A stretch of DNA of 64,000 bases from Hoeflea_A sp963921345 (GCA_963921345.3 CAWUFE020000007.1:3596001-3660000); one strand, 5' to 3'. Positions 50,813-60,648 are shown, counted from the first letter of the stretch. Notes: generated from the letters alone by a model not told the origin. Numbers and translations are program-made.

Positions 50813-51672
50813 CACTTTCCTCCTGCCCGTTCGTAGGCAATGCGGGCGGCGCGCTTGGCCAGCACGCCCGCAACTTTCACTCTGAAATCGACCGTGCCGC
50901 GCTTGTCGTCGATTGGCCGACAGGCCGCCGAACAGGCCTCGGCCAGTTTTTCCAGCGCGGCATCGTCCAACTTGCTGCCGATCAGGGCCTTGGCGGCCGG
51001 CTTGACGAGAAGCACCGTCGGCGCCACGGCGCCGAGTGCGACACGGGCCGCCTCGACCCTGCCCTTCTTGTCGAGCGTCAGGCTGACTCCCGCGCTGACC
51101 ACGGCAATGTCCATCTCGGTGCGCGGGATGAAGCGCAGATAGGCATCGCCCGACCGCGGCGGGCGTTTCTCCAGCGTGATGGCCTCGACGATCTCGCCCT
51201 TGGCGAGCGACGTCCTGCCCGGCGCCGTCACCACCTTCTCGACGGCCACGGTGCGCTTCTTGCCCGGGCCGGCGATCACCGCCTTGGCGCCGGCGGCGAC
51301 CAGCGCCGGGACGCTGTCGGCGGCCGGCGACGCGTTGCAAAGATTGCCGGCGACGGTGCAGCGCCCCTGAATCTGCTTGGAGCCGATCAGATTGGCCGCC
51401 TCGACGACGCCCGGCCAGGCCTTTTTCAGCGCCGCCGACTCGCCCATGACCGCGCACGGAACCGCCGCTCCGACCGAAAACCCCTTGGCGGTTTTCCTGA
51501 TCTCGTCCAGTCCCTTGATCGATTTGATGTCGACCACCAGGTCCGGTTCGACATGGCCGCTTTTCATCCGCACCAGCAGATCGCTGCCGCCGGCGAGAAC
51601 AAACGCACTGCCCTTGGCTTTCGCAAGAAGGCCGGTCGCTTCCTTGAGCGAACTCGGACGTTCATATTGCAT
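50812..51672 (-). CDS. Molybdenum hydroxylase FAD-binding subunit
   Basis: A 286-aa FAD subunit of the CoxM/xanthine-dehydrogenase type. FAD motifs are AGGSDLLVRMKSG (about 33-45) and TVAGNLCNASPAADSVPAL (about 113-131). The C-terminal CO-dehydrogenase flavoprotein domain follows from about 170. The start MQYERPSS has AGAGGAA upstream; it is the first gene of the operon. Electron flow is from the molybdenum centre via the [2Fe-2S] subunit to FAD. Confidence 0.94.
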   Translation of the reverse strand: MQYERPSSLKEATGLLAKAKGSAFVLAGGSDLLVRMKSGHVEPDLVVDIKSIKGLDEIRKTAKGFSVGAAVPCAVMGESAALKKAWPGVVEAANLIGSKQIQGRCTVAGNLCNASPAADSVPALVAAGAKAVIAGPGKKRTVAVEKVVTAPGRTSLAKGEIVEAITLEKRPPRSGDAYLRFIPRTEMDIAVVSAGVSLTLDKKGRVEAARVALGAVAPTVLLVKPAAKALIGSKLDDAALEKLAEACSAACRPIDDKRGTVDFRVKVAGVLAKRAARIAYERAGGK

Positions 51673-51980
51673 CGGTAAATTCCTCTCTTGAGCGGCACAC
51701 CTACAGCATTTCTCGATGCCGCCGGATCGGGACACTCGCGCAAACTCGCGGCGCATGCAACGTCAAAATTGCATTGAACCGTTAGGCGTTCCCCAAGGTC
51801 CCGTTTCCGCACCGATCAAGGAGTGAATTGGCGGACCGTCGACGGAATTCAACCCGACCGGGTGCAACGAGCGGATCGGCCGTTGATTGTCTCGGACCTG
51901 ATGGCGCGATACGGTGCTGCCACGAAGCCACCCGGATCGGAATTGCGGCCAGGACGGCCATCAACAGGAGTTCAGGAGCA
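51673..51980. promoter_or_regulatory. Divergent intergenic region, molybdenum hydroxylase / exported hydrolase
   Basis: About 310 bp without a supported gene. ATGCAA (51755-51760) and TTGCAT (51769-51774) form a 6-8-6 inverted repeat. AGGAG sits before the hydrolase ATG. Confidence 0.4.
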
Positions 51981-52856
51981 ATGGAAAAGAACGTCTCAAC
52001 ACTCACCGTCATGGCAGTGGTCGCGACCCTGGCATTGCCCGCGGCCGCCGAGACGGCCAAAATCAATGGCGACGACATATTCTACGAAACCATCGGGTCC
52101 GGTCCGGCCGTCATGGTCATGCATGGCGGCCTTGGCCTGAGCCATGACTACCTGCGGCCCTATTTCGATCAACTGGCCGAAGACCACACCGTCATCTACT
52201 ACGACCATCTGGGCAACGGCCGGTCGGCCAAGCCGGACGACTTTGCCGAGATGACCTTCGACAGGATGGTGTCGGACGCCGAAGCCCTCATGACCCATCT
52301 CGGCCATGAGAGCATGACGCTGATCGGTCATTCCTATGGTGGCTTTATCGCCCAGGAGTTCGCGGCCCAGAAACCCGAACTTCTGGACGGTCTTGTCCTC
52401 ATCGGCACGGTTCCGGCCTTCGACTACAAGCCCACGGTGACCGGCACCGACGAACAGATGGCGGCTTTCGGCAAGCTCTTCAGCGAACCCATGGCGGACA
52501 ACGCCGACTGGCAGTCGACCTGGGGGCAGGTGGTACAGATGTACTTCAAGGATTGGGACGCGAATCTCGGCGCGGCGCTGGACGACCGGACGGTGTACGA
52601 GTACCGGGCATGGAACGCCGCCGGGCCGCTTCTGGGCACGTTCAACATGCTCGAAAAACTGCCTCAGATCGACACCCCCACCCTGGTCGTCTCGGGCCGC
52701 CATAACGGCATCGCCCCGCCCGAACCCGGCGCCGAGCGCATCGCCAATCTGATGCCGAACGCAACCCTCGTGGTGCTCGAGAACTCCGCCCACTATCCGT
52801 TCATCGAGGAAGAGGCGGCGTTTTTCGAAAGTCTCGAGGACTGGCTCGACCGCTAA
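51981..52856 (+). CDS. Exported alpha/beta hydrolase (proline iminopeptidase-like)
   Basis: A 291-aa hydrolase with an N-terminal signal peptide (residues 1-23, VMAVVATLALPAAAE), so probably periplasmic. HGG oxyanion motif at VMVMHGGLGLSHDY, nucleophile elbow GHSYGG and catalytic His in NSAHYPFIEEE. The usual charge-relay aspartate after strand seven (G-x-x-D) is replaced by Asn in SGRHNGIAPP. The start follows TTCAGGAGCA. The natural substrate is unknown. The 3' end faces the giant RTX/VCBS gene. Confidence 0.9.
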   Translation: MEKNVSTLTVMAVVATLALPAAAETAKINGDDIFYETIGSGPAVMVMHGGLGLSHDYLRPYFDQLAEDHTVIYYDHLGNGRSAKPDDFAEMTFDRMVSDAEALMTHLGHESMTLIGHSYGGFIAQEFAAQKPELLDGLVLIGTVPAFDYKPTVTGTDEQMAAFGKLFSEPMADNADWQSTWGQVVQMYFKDWDANLGAALDDRTVYEYRAWNAAGPLLGTFNMLEKLPQIDTPTLVVSGRHNGIAPPEPGAERIANLMPNATLVVLENSAHYPFIEEEAAFFESLEDWLDR

Positions 52857-52872
52857 AGGGGCCGCGGTGCCG

Positions 52873-55800
52873 TCATAGCAACAGGTCGTCAATCGGATTG
52901 ACGGTAACCGTGACCGTGCCCGTCGAGCTGCCGTCGACGTCGACCACCTCGTAGGTGAACGTGTCTTCGCCGTTGAAATCCGCCAGCGGGTCGTAGGTGA
53001 AGTCGCCGTTCGCCTGGAACGTCACCGAGCCGCCCTGGGCGGTGGCAAAGGTGCCGGCGGTCACAGACAGCGCATCGCCGTTGATGTCGCTGTCCGCGCC
53101 ATTGCCGTTGTCTTCGAGCACATTGCCGACAAGCTGGGTGTCCTCGTCAGTGACGAAGGCATCGTCCACGGCCGTCGGCGCCGTCGGTGCATTGACAATC
53201 ACGGTCACGGTTGTGTGTTCGGATGACGCGCCATGGCTGTCGACGGTTTTGTATGTGAACACGGCATCGCTTTGGCCCCTCCTGGGGGTGATAAAAGTGA
53301 AGGCGCTGTCGAAGTCGCCGTTCACCAACCCGCCGGTCAGTTCGCCGGTGTCCGGGGCGGAGACGAGCTGATAGATCAGCGACCCGGCGTCGTCATCGCC
53401 GTCGACATCACCGCCGACGAGCACGCCATCGACGGACTCGCCGGTTTTCACGTACAAGGTCAATGGCTGCGCCGTCGGGGCGTCGTTGGCGCCGTTGATG
53501 GTGATGGCGAGCACGGCCGTATCCGTGAGACTGCCGTCCGACGTCGTGTAGTTGAACGTATCGGTCAGGCTCGTGTTCGCTCCCGTGACGTTGAGCGCCT
53601 GCACCTCGGGGTCGGTGTCGTTGACGACATAGATGTAGCTGCCGTCGGCCTGCATGGTCAGCGTACCGTATTGACCTGCAAGTGCCACGCCCAAGGTGCC
53701 AGCCGTGCCGCTGCCTTCCGCGTTGCCGGTGCGAATTCCGGTCACTTCCAGGCTGCCGGATACGGACGTGTCGTTGTCGAGAACATTGTCGGTGGCGTTC
53801 GAGCCCGGCGTGCCGTTGGCAACACCGCCAGCCTCGGTGGCGGAACCGACGTCATCGGCGGCCACCGGTCCGTCATCGGCGCCATTGATGGTGATGTCGA
53901 CCGTCTGGGCCGTGCCGTCCTCCGACAGGACGGTGAAGCTGTCGGTCAGCATATCGAGCGCGTTCAGAGCGTCGACCGCGGCGTTGCCGTTGTCCAGCGT
54001 GTAGGTCCAGACACCCGCTGCGTCCACCGCATAGGTGCCGTAGCCGTTGGTGGTCGCACCGTTCGCCACCGCCTGGAAAACATCGTCGGTGTTGTCGACA
54101 TCGGCCGCGTCGAGGTCGCCGGAAACCGTGTTCGGAACCGCATCTTCAACCACCGTACCCTGCGCCGTGCCGGTAATCACCGCGGCATCGTTGACTGGCG
54201 TGACGTTGAACGTCACCGTCGAGATGTTGGAGTCGACGCGTCCGTCATTTGCCTTGTACGTGAAGCTGTCCGTCCCGTTGAAATCGGCTTCCGGCGCATA
54301 GGTAAAGGACGCGAGCACCGGATCGAATTCGAAGAACGCCGCATGCGCCGGGCCGTCGACCAGGATGACGGTGAGGACATCGTTGTCGTCCGGGTCTTCC
54401 CGCACGACGCCACCGATCAGACCTGGAGAATCCTCCTGAATCGTCCGCGTCGTGTCCCGGGTGGTCGGGGCGTCGTTTTCGCCCTCGATGGCGATCGTCA
54501 CGGTGGCCGTGGCGGTCTCACCAGCCTGGTCCTCGACGATGTAGGTGAATTCAACGTCGAAGGTTTCCCCTTCGCCGATAAACTCATAATCGCCATTGGT
54601 ATCGAAACTGAACGTACCGTCGTCATGATTGCTCAAGAGGCCCTGGAAGCGCTGCGGCTGGAATGTGTCACCGGACTCGTTTTCTTCGTAGTCGACAAAG
54701 CGCTGCTTTGAACTCTTCGCCTGGGGATTCTCCACCGTCAGTACATCGGTCAGCTGATCGCCGGCATCGACATCCGACTGGGCCAGAGCGACGCGGTCGA
54801 GGGTGCCGTTCTGGCCGATCGTGAACGTCTGATCCGCAGCTACGGGCGCGTCGTTGGCGCCCGTGATGGTGATGTCGACCGTCTGGGCGGTGCCGTCCTC
54901 GGTGTAGACGGTGAAGCTGTCGCTCAGTGTTTCGAGTGCGCTCAGGGCGTTGACCGCGGCGTTGGCGTTGTCCAGCGTGTAGGTCCAGACGCCGGCAGCA
55001 TCTACCGCATAGGTGCCGTAGCCGTTGGTCGTCGCACCGTTCGCCACCGCCTGGAAAACATCGTCGGTGTTGTCGACATCGGTCGCGTCGAGGTCGCCGG
55101 AAACCGTGTTCGGAACCGCATCTTCGACCACCGTGCCCTGCGCCGTGCCGGTAATCACCGCGGCATCGTTGACTGGCGTGACGTTGAACGTCACCGTCGA
55201 GATGTTGGAGTCGACGCGTCCGTCATTTGCCTTGTACGTGAAGCTGTCCGTCCCGTTGAAGTCGACTTCCGGCGCATAGGTAAAGGACGCGAGCACCGGA
55301 TCGAATTCGAAGAACGCCGCATGCGCCGGGCCGTCGACCAGGATGACGGTGAGGACATCGTTGTCGTCCGGGTCTTCCCGCACGACGCCACCGATCAGAC
55401 CTGGAGAATCCTCCTGAATCGTCCGCGTCGTGTCCCGGGTGGTCGGGGCGTCGTTTTCGCCCTCGATGGTGATCGTCACAGTGGCCGTGGCGGTCTCACC
55501 AGCCTGGTCCTCGACGGTGTAAGTGAATTCAACGTCGAAGGTTTCCCCCTCGCCGATAAACTCATAATCGCCATTGGTATCGAAACTGAACGTACCGTCG
55601 TCATGATTGCTCAAGAGGCCCTGGAAGCGCTGCGGCTGGAATGTGTCACCGGACTCGTTTTCTTCGTAGTCGACAAAGCGCTGCTTTGAACTTTTTGCAT
55701 TGGGGTTCTCCACCGTCAGAACATCCGTCAGGTGATCGCCGGCATCGACATCCGATTGATCCAGGGCAATCCGGTCCAGCGACCCGTTCTGGCCGATCGT

Positions 55801-58461
55801 GAACATCTGATCGACGGCCAACGGCGCGTCATTGGCGCCATTGATGGTGATGTCGACGATCTGAGCGGTGCCGTCCTCGGTGTAGACGGTGAAGCTGTCG
55901 GTCAGCGTGTCGAATGCGTTCAGGGCGTTGACCGCGGCGTTGGCGTTGTCCAGCGTGTAGGTCCAGACGCCGGCAGCGTCCACCGCATAGGTGCCGTAGC
56001 CGTTGGCCGTCGCGGCGCCGATCGCGACCGCCTGGAAAACATCGCCGTCGTTGTCGACGTCGGCGGCGTCGAGATCGCCGGATACCGTGTTCGGAACCGC
56101 GTCCTCACCCACCGTGCCCTGGACGTCCCCGGTTATCACGGCGGCATCGTTGACCGGGGTGACGTTGATCGTCGCCGTCGAGATGTTGGAGTCGAGGCGT
56201 CCGTCATTCGCCTTGAAGGTAAAGCTGTCCGTTCCGTTGAAGTCGGCTTCCGGCGTATAGACGAAGGTGCCGAGGACAGCGTCGAATTCGAAGAACGCCG
56301 CGTGCGCCGGGCCGCTGACCACGGCGAAGGTGACGGAGTCGTTGTCGTCCGGGTCGAATCCGGTGACGTCGCCGGTCGAGAATGTGAACTCCTCGGGGAT
56401 CGTCCACGACGAGCCCACGGTGACCGGCGCGTCGTTTTCACCCTCGATGGTGATCGTCACGCTCGCCGTGACGGTCTCGCCGGCCTGGTCCCTGACCGTA
56501 TGGGTGAACTCGACGTCGAAGGTCTCCCCTTCGCCGAGGAATTCGTAATCGCCATCGGTATCGAAACTGAACGTGCCGTCGTCGTGATTGGTCAGGAGAC
56601 CGCTGCCTTGCGACGGCTGGAACGTCGATCCGGATTCGTTTTCATCGAAGAAGACCAGAGCGTCACCGCCGTCCTTCGGCGGTGATTTCGGTTTGGGGTC
56701 GATGACGGCCAGGACATCGCTCAGCTGGTCGCCGGCGTCGACATCCGATTGATCCAGGGCGATCCGGTCGAGGGTCTCGTTCTGGCCGATCGTAAACGCC
56801 TGGTCCCCGGCCTCGGGCGCGTCATTGGCCCCGAGGATGGTGATATCGACCGTCTTCGCGGTGCCGTCTTCGGTAAAGACGGTGAAGCTGTCGCTCAGCG
56901 TGTCGGACCCGCCCAGCGCGTTGACCGCGGCGTTGCCGTTGTCCAGCGTGTAGAACCACTCGCCGGCCGCTTTCACGGTATAGGTTCCGAAGCCGTTGGC
57001 CGATGCGCCGTTCGCAACCGCCTGGAAAGCATCGTCGGTGTTGTCGACATCGGCCGCGTCGAGATCGTTCGGAACCGAAACCGGTTCGGCATTCTCGATG
57101 ACCGTGCCTTGCGCCACGCCGGTGATCTCGGCTGCATCGTTGGTGCCGGAAATGTCGATGCTGAGCGTTGCCGTGCTGGTTTTGCCGGCGAGATCCGAGA
57201 TCGTGTAGCTGAAGACGTCGGTCGCCGTTTCTCCCTGCGCCAGCGCGTTCGTGTCGGCGTCGGCATTGTCGAGCGCGTAGGTCCAGGTTCCATCCGCCGC
57301 AAGTATCAGGGTGCCATAGGTGCCGGCGATGCCGCTGCCGCCGATGTTTCCCGCAACGGGTCCCGCCGTCGATCCGGCCTCGACACCTGAGACCGTAAGG
57401 ACGTCGGAGACATCGGGATCGGTGTCGTTGTCGAGAACATTTCCCGTTGCCGACGGGTCGCCTGCGTTCGGGGTGCCGTCCGGGTTGATACCGGCTTCAA
57501 CCACCGCGTCGGTCGGATTCGAATCATCGTTTGCCGTCGGGCCGGTATTGAGCGTGACGATTTCGAGGGTTTCGAAATCGCGCACGGCAAGGCCGAAGGC
57601 ACTGAAATCGAAACGTTTCCCATGGTCGGTGTCGGGGTTGGAATGTGTCGCAAGAAAGGACCGGTATGCGGCAATATCGGCCTGAACCGCGGTGCTGGCC
57701 AGTTCGACAGAGGTAAGTTCAAGGCGCAGAACATCGTTGCCCCGGCCACCGTCGTAGTAATCCCAGAAGCCGAGATTTTCAGACATGTTGTAGGTGGCGA
57801 CATCGTTGCCGGCCTGAGCGAATACGGCATCATAGCCGGCACCGCCATCGACATAATCATCGCCCGAAGCGCCGGAACACCAGCCGGAGTCCCCGATCAC
57901 GACGTCGTTGCCGGCGCCGCCCTCGAGTATGTCGTTGCCGGAATTTCCGACAATCCAGTCGTTTCCCGAGCCGCCATCGACGATATCGTTGCCCGAGCCG
58001 CCCTTGATGATGTCGGCGCCGTCGCCGCCGGCGATCGTGTCGTTGCCCGAGCCGCCGAAGATCCAGTCGGCATCGGCACCGCCATCGATGGTGTCATCGC
58101 CGGAGCCGCCGCTGATGTCGTCGCGTCCCTCACCGCCCTCTATGAAATCGTTTCCCGAGCCACCACCGAGCCAATCATCTCCCGAACCACCGTCGATCGT
58201 GTCATCGCCCGAACCGCCCTTGATGTTGTCGTCGCCCTCATTGCCTTCGATGATATCGTCGCCCGACCCGCCAAAAATACGGTCATCGCCCAAGCCGCCA
58301 AAGATGGAGTCGTCGCCGGCGCCGCCGAAAAGCCTGTCATTGCCCCCCAGGCCGTAAATTTCGTCGTCGCCGCCTTTGCCGAGGATCTTGTCTTTGCCGT
58401 CCGTGCCGATAAGAGCGTCCGCGCCTGAGTCGTCGCCGTTTGTGCCTACAACTTTTGCCAT
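52873..58461 (-). CDS. Giant RTX / VCBS-repeat protein, probable secreted adhesin
   Basis: A 1862-aa acidic protein. Residues about 18-255 are RTX calcium-binding nonapeptides (GGSGDDTIDGG-type, some 20 copies). The remainder is a chain of VCBS and cadherin/Ig-like beta-sandwich domains, each ending in a VDITINGANDAPV-type strand, followed by a short C-terminal tail. It has no N-terminal signal peptide, which with the RTX units suggests type I secretion, although no type I secretion genes lie in the window. RTX repeats normally sit near the C-terminus; here they are N-terminal. Three tandem units of 326 aa (978 bp) are present, two almost identical in DNA. The start is ATG 58461; a TTG six codons upstream is less likely. 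Confidence 0.92.
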   Translation of the reverse strand: MAKVVGTNGDDSGADALIGTDGKDKILGKGGDDEIYGLGGNDRLFGGAGDDSIFGGLGDDRIFGGSGDDIIEGNEGDDNIKGGSGDDTIDGGSGDDWLGGGSGNDFIEGGEGRDDISGGSGDDTIDGGADADWIFGGSGNDTIAGGDGADIIKGGSGNDIVDGGSGNDWIVGNSGNDILEGGAGNDVVIGDSGWCSGASGDDYVDGGAGYDAVFAQAGNDVATYNMSENLGFWDYYDGGRGNDVLRLELTSVELASTAVQADIAAYRSFLATHSNPDTDHGKRFDFSAFGLAVRDFETLEIVTLNTGPTANDDSNPTDAVVEAGINPDGTPNAGDPSATGNVLDNDTDPDVSDVLTVSGVEAGSTAGPVAGNIGGSGIAGTYGTLILAADGTWTYALDNADADTNALAQGETATDVFSYTISDLAGKTSTATLSIDISGTNDAAEITGVAQGTVIENAEPVSVPNDLDAADVDNTDDAFQAVANGASANGFGTYTVKAAGEWFYTLDNGNAAVNALGGSDTLSDSFTVFTEDGTAKTVDITILGANDAPEAGDQAFTIGQNETLDRIALDQSDVDAGDQLSDVLAVIDPKPKSPPKDGGDALVFFDENESGSTFQPSQGSGLLTNHDDGTFSFDTDGDYEFLGEGETFDVEFTHTVRDQAGETVTASVTITIEGENDAPVTVGSSWTIPEEFTFSTGDVTGFDPDDNDSVTFAVVSGPAHAAFFEFDAVLGTFVYTPEADFNGTDSFTFKANDGRLDSNISTATINVTPVNDAAVITGDVQGTVGEDAVPNTVSGDLDAADVDNDGDVFQAVAIGAATANGYGTYAVDAAGVWTYTLDNANAAVNALNAFDTLTDSFTVYTEDGTAQIVDITINGANDAPLAVDQMFTIGQNGSLDRIALDQSDVDAGDHLTDVLTVENPNAKSSKQRFVDYEENESGDTFQPQRFQGLLSNHDDGTFSFDTNGDYEFIGEGETFDVEFTYTVEDQAGETATATVTITIEGENDAPTTRDTTRTIQEDSPGLIGGVVREDPDDNDVLTVILVDGPAHAAFFEFDPVLASFTYAPEVDFNGTDSFTYKANDGRVDSNISTVTFNVTPVNDAAVITGTAQGTVVEDAVPNTVSGDLDATDVDNTDDVFQAVANGATTNGYGTYAVDAAGVWTYTLDNANAAVNALSALETLSDSFTVYTEDGTAQTVDITITGANDAPVAADQTFTIGQNGTLDRVALAQSDVDAGDQLTDVLTVENPQAKSSKQRFVDYEENESGDTFQPQRFQGLLSNHDDGTFSFDTNGDYEFIGEGETFDVEFTYIVEDQAGETATATVTIAIEGENDAPTTRDTTRTIQEDSPGLIGGVVREDPDDNDVLTVILVDGPAHAAFFEFDPVLASFTYAPEADFNGTDSFTYKANDGRVDSNISTVTFNVTPVNDAAVITGTAQGTVVEDAVPNTVSGDLDAADVDNTDDVFQAVANGATTNGYGTYAVDAAGVWTYTLDNGNAAVDALNALDMLTDSFTVLSEDGTAQTVDITINGADDGPVAADDVGSATEAGGVANGTPGSNATDNVLDNDTSVSGSLEVTGIRTGNAEGSGTAGTLGVALAGQYGTLTMQADGSYIYVVNDTDPEVQALNVTGANTSLTDTFNYTTSDGSLTDTAVLAITINGANDAPTAQPLTLYVKTGESVDGVLVGGDVDGDDDAGSLIYQLVSAPDTGELTGGLVNGDFDSAFTFITPRRGQSDAVFTYKTVDSHGASSEHTTVTVIVNAPTAPTAVDDAFVTDEDTQLVGNVLEDNGNGADSDINGDALSVTAGTFATAQGGSVTFQANGDFTYDPLADFNGEDTFTYEVVDVDGSSTGTVTVTVNPIDDLLL
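54018..54720. repeat. Near-identical 978-bp-period repeat, copy A
   Basis: This segment repeats at 54996-55698 with only scattered differences, most of it exact for long stretches. It encodes a VCBS plus two Ig-like domains of the RTX/VCBS protein. Confidence 0.9.
54996..55698. repeat. Near-identical 978-bp-period repeat, copy B
   Basis: A copy of 54018-54720 shifted by 978 bp. A third, more diverged copy lies at about 55974-56676, again 978 bp further, and a partial fourth begins near 56952. Confidence 0.9.
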
Positions 58462-58626
58462 CGCCGTTCGCGCCCCCAATTCAACTTTGCGGAGAGCCTA
58501 AGGAGCGCTCTCGCTGCCGTCATGATGCGCGCGTACTACAAATCACGGATTTTTGAATACCTGTCAGAATAGGTGAAGAGCCGACAGGATCGGTTCATCT
58601 CGGATGAACCCGGATTGTCGCAGGGC

Positions 58627-59670
58627 CTATTGCGGCGGTGCGAGCCACTTGAACGGCTCGGCCGCCACGAAGGCATCGGAGACTTCGCCTGCAAGGATCG
58701 GATGTTCCTTCAGGTCGAGCTTGGTGGGCGCGCTGCCCTCGGCGAGATCGAGCTTGTCGATGTCCACCCAATAGACGTTCGGGCTGATGGCCGACTCGAA
58801 ATAGTAGCGCCCGGCCTGCTGGTCGGCGACCGACCGCCAGATGGTGGTCGCGATATTGGGAGCATCCGGATCGGTGATCCCCAACGGGACCGACACATTG
58901 CGGATGATCGACAGCGCCGCCGACGCCGCCATGCGCGGATCGTCGAATTTGGGAACGCTCTCGAGGTAGAAGGACGCCCGGGCGAAGCGGTCGGCCGCGC
59001 GGCTGGTGCCGGGCAACATGGTCATGCCGCCTATCTGGTCCCAATAGCCAGTGATCGCCAATTGCTCGTCATAGGTCGGCGAGTTGGTCATCACCTTGTA
59101 CTGCCAGCCGTGATGGATCACGAGTTTGCCGTCGAGATATTCGAAAATAGCCGAATCGCCGCTTCTGTCCGACAGCGAGAGATGCAGCCCGGCCGCGTGG
59201 CCGTTGGGCAGGGTCGGCGCGACCATCTGGAAGGACTCCGTCGACAGGTCTGCTACCGCCTCGGCGACCGTGGCATAGTTGTCGAGCGCGTATTGCGCCC
59301 AGGCGCCCACCGAAAGGCGCGGCCGGTCGTCTTCGGCTCCATAATCGGCTTCCGCCAAGTAGAGCAGATTGGCCACCAGGCCGGCTTCGTTCATGCCGTC
59401 CGTGGTGCCGATGTCGTAGCCGGACAGGGTGATCGAGCCATATTTCGACACCCATTCCACGGATCCTTCGCCGAGGCCGCCATCGCGCTGCATGCCCTTC
59501 GGGAAGGCCCAGAAATCAGAACCGACATCCTCGAACCAATCCATGCTGCGAGCGGTTATGAAGCCACCGCTTCCGGTCTCGTAGACGAACCGGCTGCAGG
59601 CTTCGGCCGCGGCCGGCGCCAGCATCGGGGCAACGAGGGAAGCTAGCAACAGATTGGTCTTCAGAGACAC
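58627..59670 (-). CDS. Exported linear amide C-N hydrolase (choloylglycine hydrolase / penicillin V acylase family)
   Basis: A 347-aa Ntn hydrolase. The signal peptide (residues 1-24, LLLASLVAPMLAPAAAEA) ends exactly before Cys25, which would become the N-terminal nucleophile (ACSRF). The family motifs follow: ITARSMDW, GMNEAGLVANLLYL (Asn/Gly region) and RASFYLESVPKF. These enzymes cleave bile salts, penicillin V or N-acyl homoserine lactones. The GTG at 59670 is chosen because GGAGGA lies 7 bases upstream; the longer frame would start before that site. Exported to the periplasm or outside. Confidence 0.9.
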   Translation of the reverse strand: MSLKTNLLLASLVAPMLAPAAAEACSRFVYETGSGGFITARSMDWFEDVGSDFWAFPKGMQRDGGLGEGSVEWVSKYGSITLSGYDIGTTDGMNEAGLVANLLYLAEADYGAEDDRPRLSVGAWAQYALDNYATVAEAVADLSTESFQMVAPTLPNGHAAGLHLSLSDRSGDSAIFEYLDGKLVIHHGWQYKVMTNSPTYDEQLAITGYWDQIGGMTMLPGTSRAADRFARASFYLESVPKFDDPRMAASAALSIIRNVSVPLGITDPDAPNIATTIWRSVADQQAGRYYFESAISPNVYWVDIDKLDLAEGSAPTKLDLKEHPILAGEVSDAFVAAEPFKWLAPPQ

Positions 59671-59761
59671 GACACCTTCCTCCACCGGTTTTCAGGCGTT
59701 GATCTCGCACGACTTCCCGATCCCCGGCAACGGGTTTCAAATCACGAAGTAAAGGAACTGT

Positions 59762-60193
59762 TCACCCGTCCGGGCGAGGCCAGCCCTGGGCAAAGTCGGA
59801 AGGTCCGTTGGCTTTCAGATGCTCCAACCGTTCGAAAGCCTCGGGAAAGCCCGGTCGGGCATCGGCCTGCACGTTCCAGATCACCAGCTGCGGCCCGTCC
59901 ACCTCTTCGAACCACTCGGCGCGGCGATTCAGATAGTCTCCGTGAATGGTGGCGAAGGTGTAGTCGTGCAGATGCTCGACGTCGCTCCAGACCGATATGG
60001 TGGCAGACATCCGGTCGTCGAAACCGAGCCGGTTCAACTGCGCCGACGCCTCATCGTCGGAAATCCGCCAGAGGAAGCCCGGGTGTTGTTCGGCAATTGC
60101 GTATACGGAACTCAAACTGTCGAGGAATTCCTGCAACCTCGGATCCGTTGGCGGGAAGCGCATCCGCCCCCAGTTCATCTGCGCAATCGGCAT
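59762..60193 (-). CDS. DUF3291 family protein
   Basis: A 143-aa small protein that fits DUF3291: AQMNWGRMRFPPTDPRLQEF, then a GFLWRI strand, SVWSDVEHLHDYTF and HGDYLNRRAEWFEEV. The fold resembles dimeric ferredoxin-like (ABM) monooxygenases, but no activity is known. GGAGGG precedes two ATGs; the second (60193, MPIAQMNW) has the better spacing, with the first at 60199. No clear operon partner. Confidence 0.85.
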   Translation of the reverse strand: MPIAQMNWGRMRFPPTDPRLQEFLDSLSSVYAIAEQHPGFLWRISDDEASAQLNRLGFDDRMSATISVWSDVEHLHDYTFATIHGDYLNRRAEWFEEVDGPQLVIWNVQADARPGFPEAFERLEHLKANGPSDFAQGWPRPDG

Positions 60194-60535
60194 GTCCATC
60201 CCTCCGGTCAGGATGACGCATACTGTCTCAATCGGATCGATTTGTCTTCAGTATCGCCGATGCGCAAATCCACCCGTCAACACCGCAATCCGAGCGCATC
60301 GGCTTGGCCGTCGCCGACGACAAGGAACCCCGTTTGCCCGATAAATCTAACTCTACTTTCGATAGCAAATTTTTGCAATAAGTATCTATAGTAGAAAGTT
60401 TCCTTTGCGACCAGGCGACGGACAGACTGCTTTCGCGGGCGTCCCGCGACAGGTAATGGCCTTCCATCGGGTGCGGGATTTTTCCGTGGTTCATCCACCC
60501 CCGGTTGACTTTGTCCGCCGGCCGGGCCTACAACT
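60194..60535. other. Intergenic region before the thiamine operon
   Basis: About 340 bp with an AT-rich segment at about 60350-60400 that probably holds promoter sequences. Long frames crossing it on the minus strand run through the riboswitch and are not credible genes. Confidence 0.4.
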
Positions 60536-60642
60536 CGTCCCTGCCAGGGGAGCTCCAGGAAGGAGCTGAGAGGCCGATGGGGTGCTTTGCACCGGTTCGG
60601 CGACCCTTTGAACCTGATCCAGTTAGCGCTGGCGTAGGGATG
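60536..60642 (+). ncRNA. TPP riboswitch (thi box) controlling thiC
   Basis: The conserved core is clear: GCTGAGAG (60564-60571) and ACCCTTTGAACCTGATCC (about 60603-60620), followed by GGCGTAGGGA. The closing helix P1 pairs CGTCCCTGC (60536-60544) with GTAGGGATG (60634-60642), allowing G-T pairs. Thiamine diphosphate binding represses the thiC-thiO-thiS-thiG operon that starts 103 bp downstream. Confidence 0.95.
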
Positions 60643-60648
60643 GTTTGA

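Noticed and set aside
54047..55279. Two near-identical 84-codon plus-strand frames (54047-54301 and 55025-55279)
   Set aside because: They are antisense images of the tandem repeats in the VCBS protein, not duplicated small genes.
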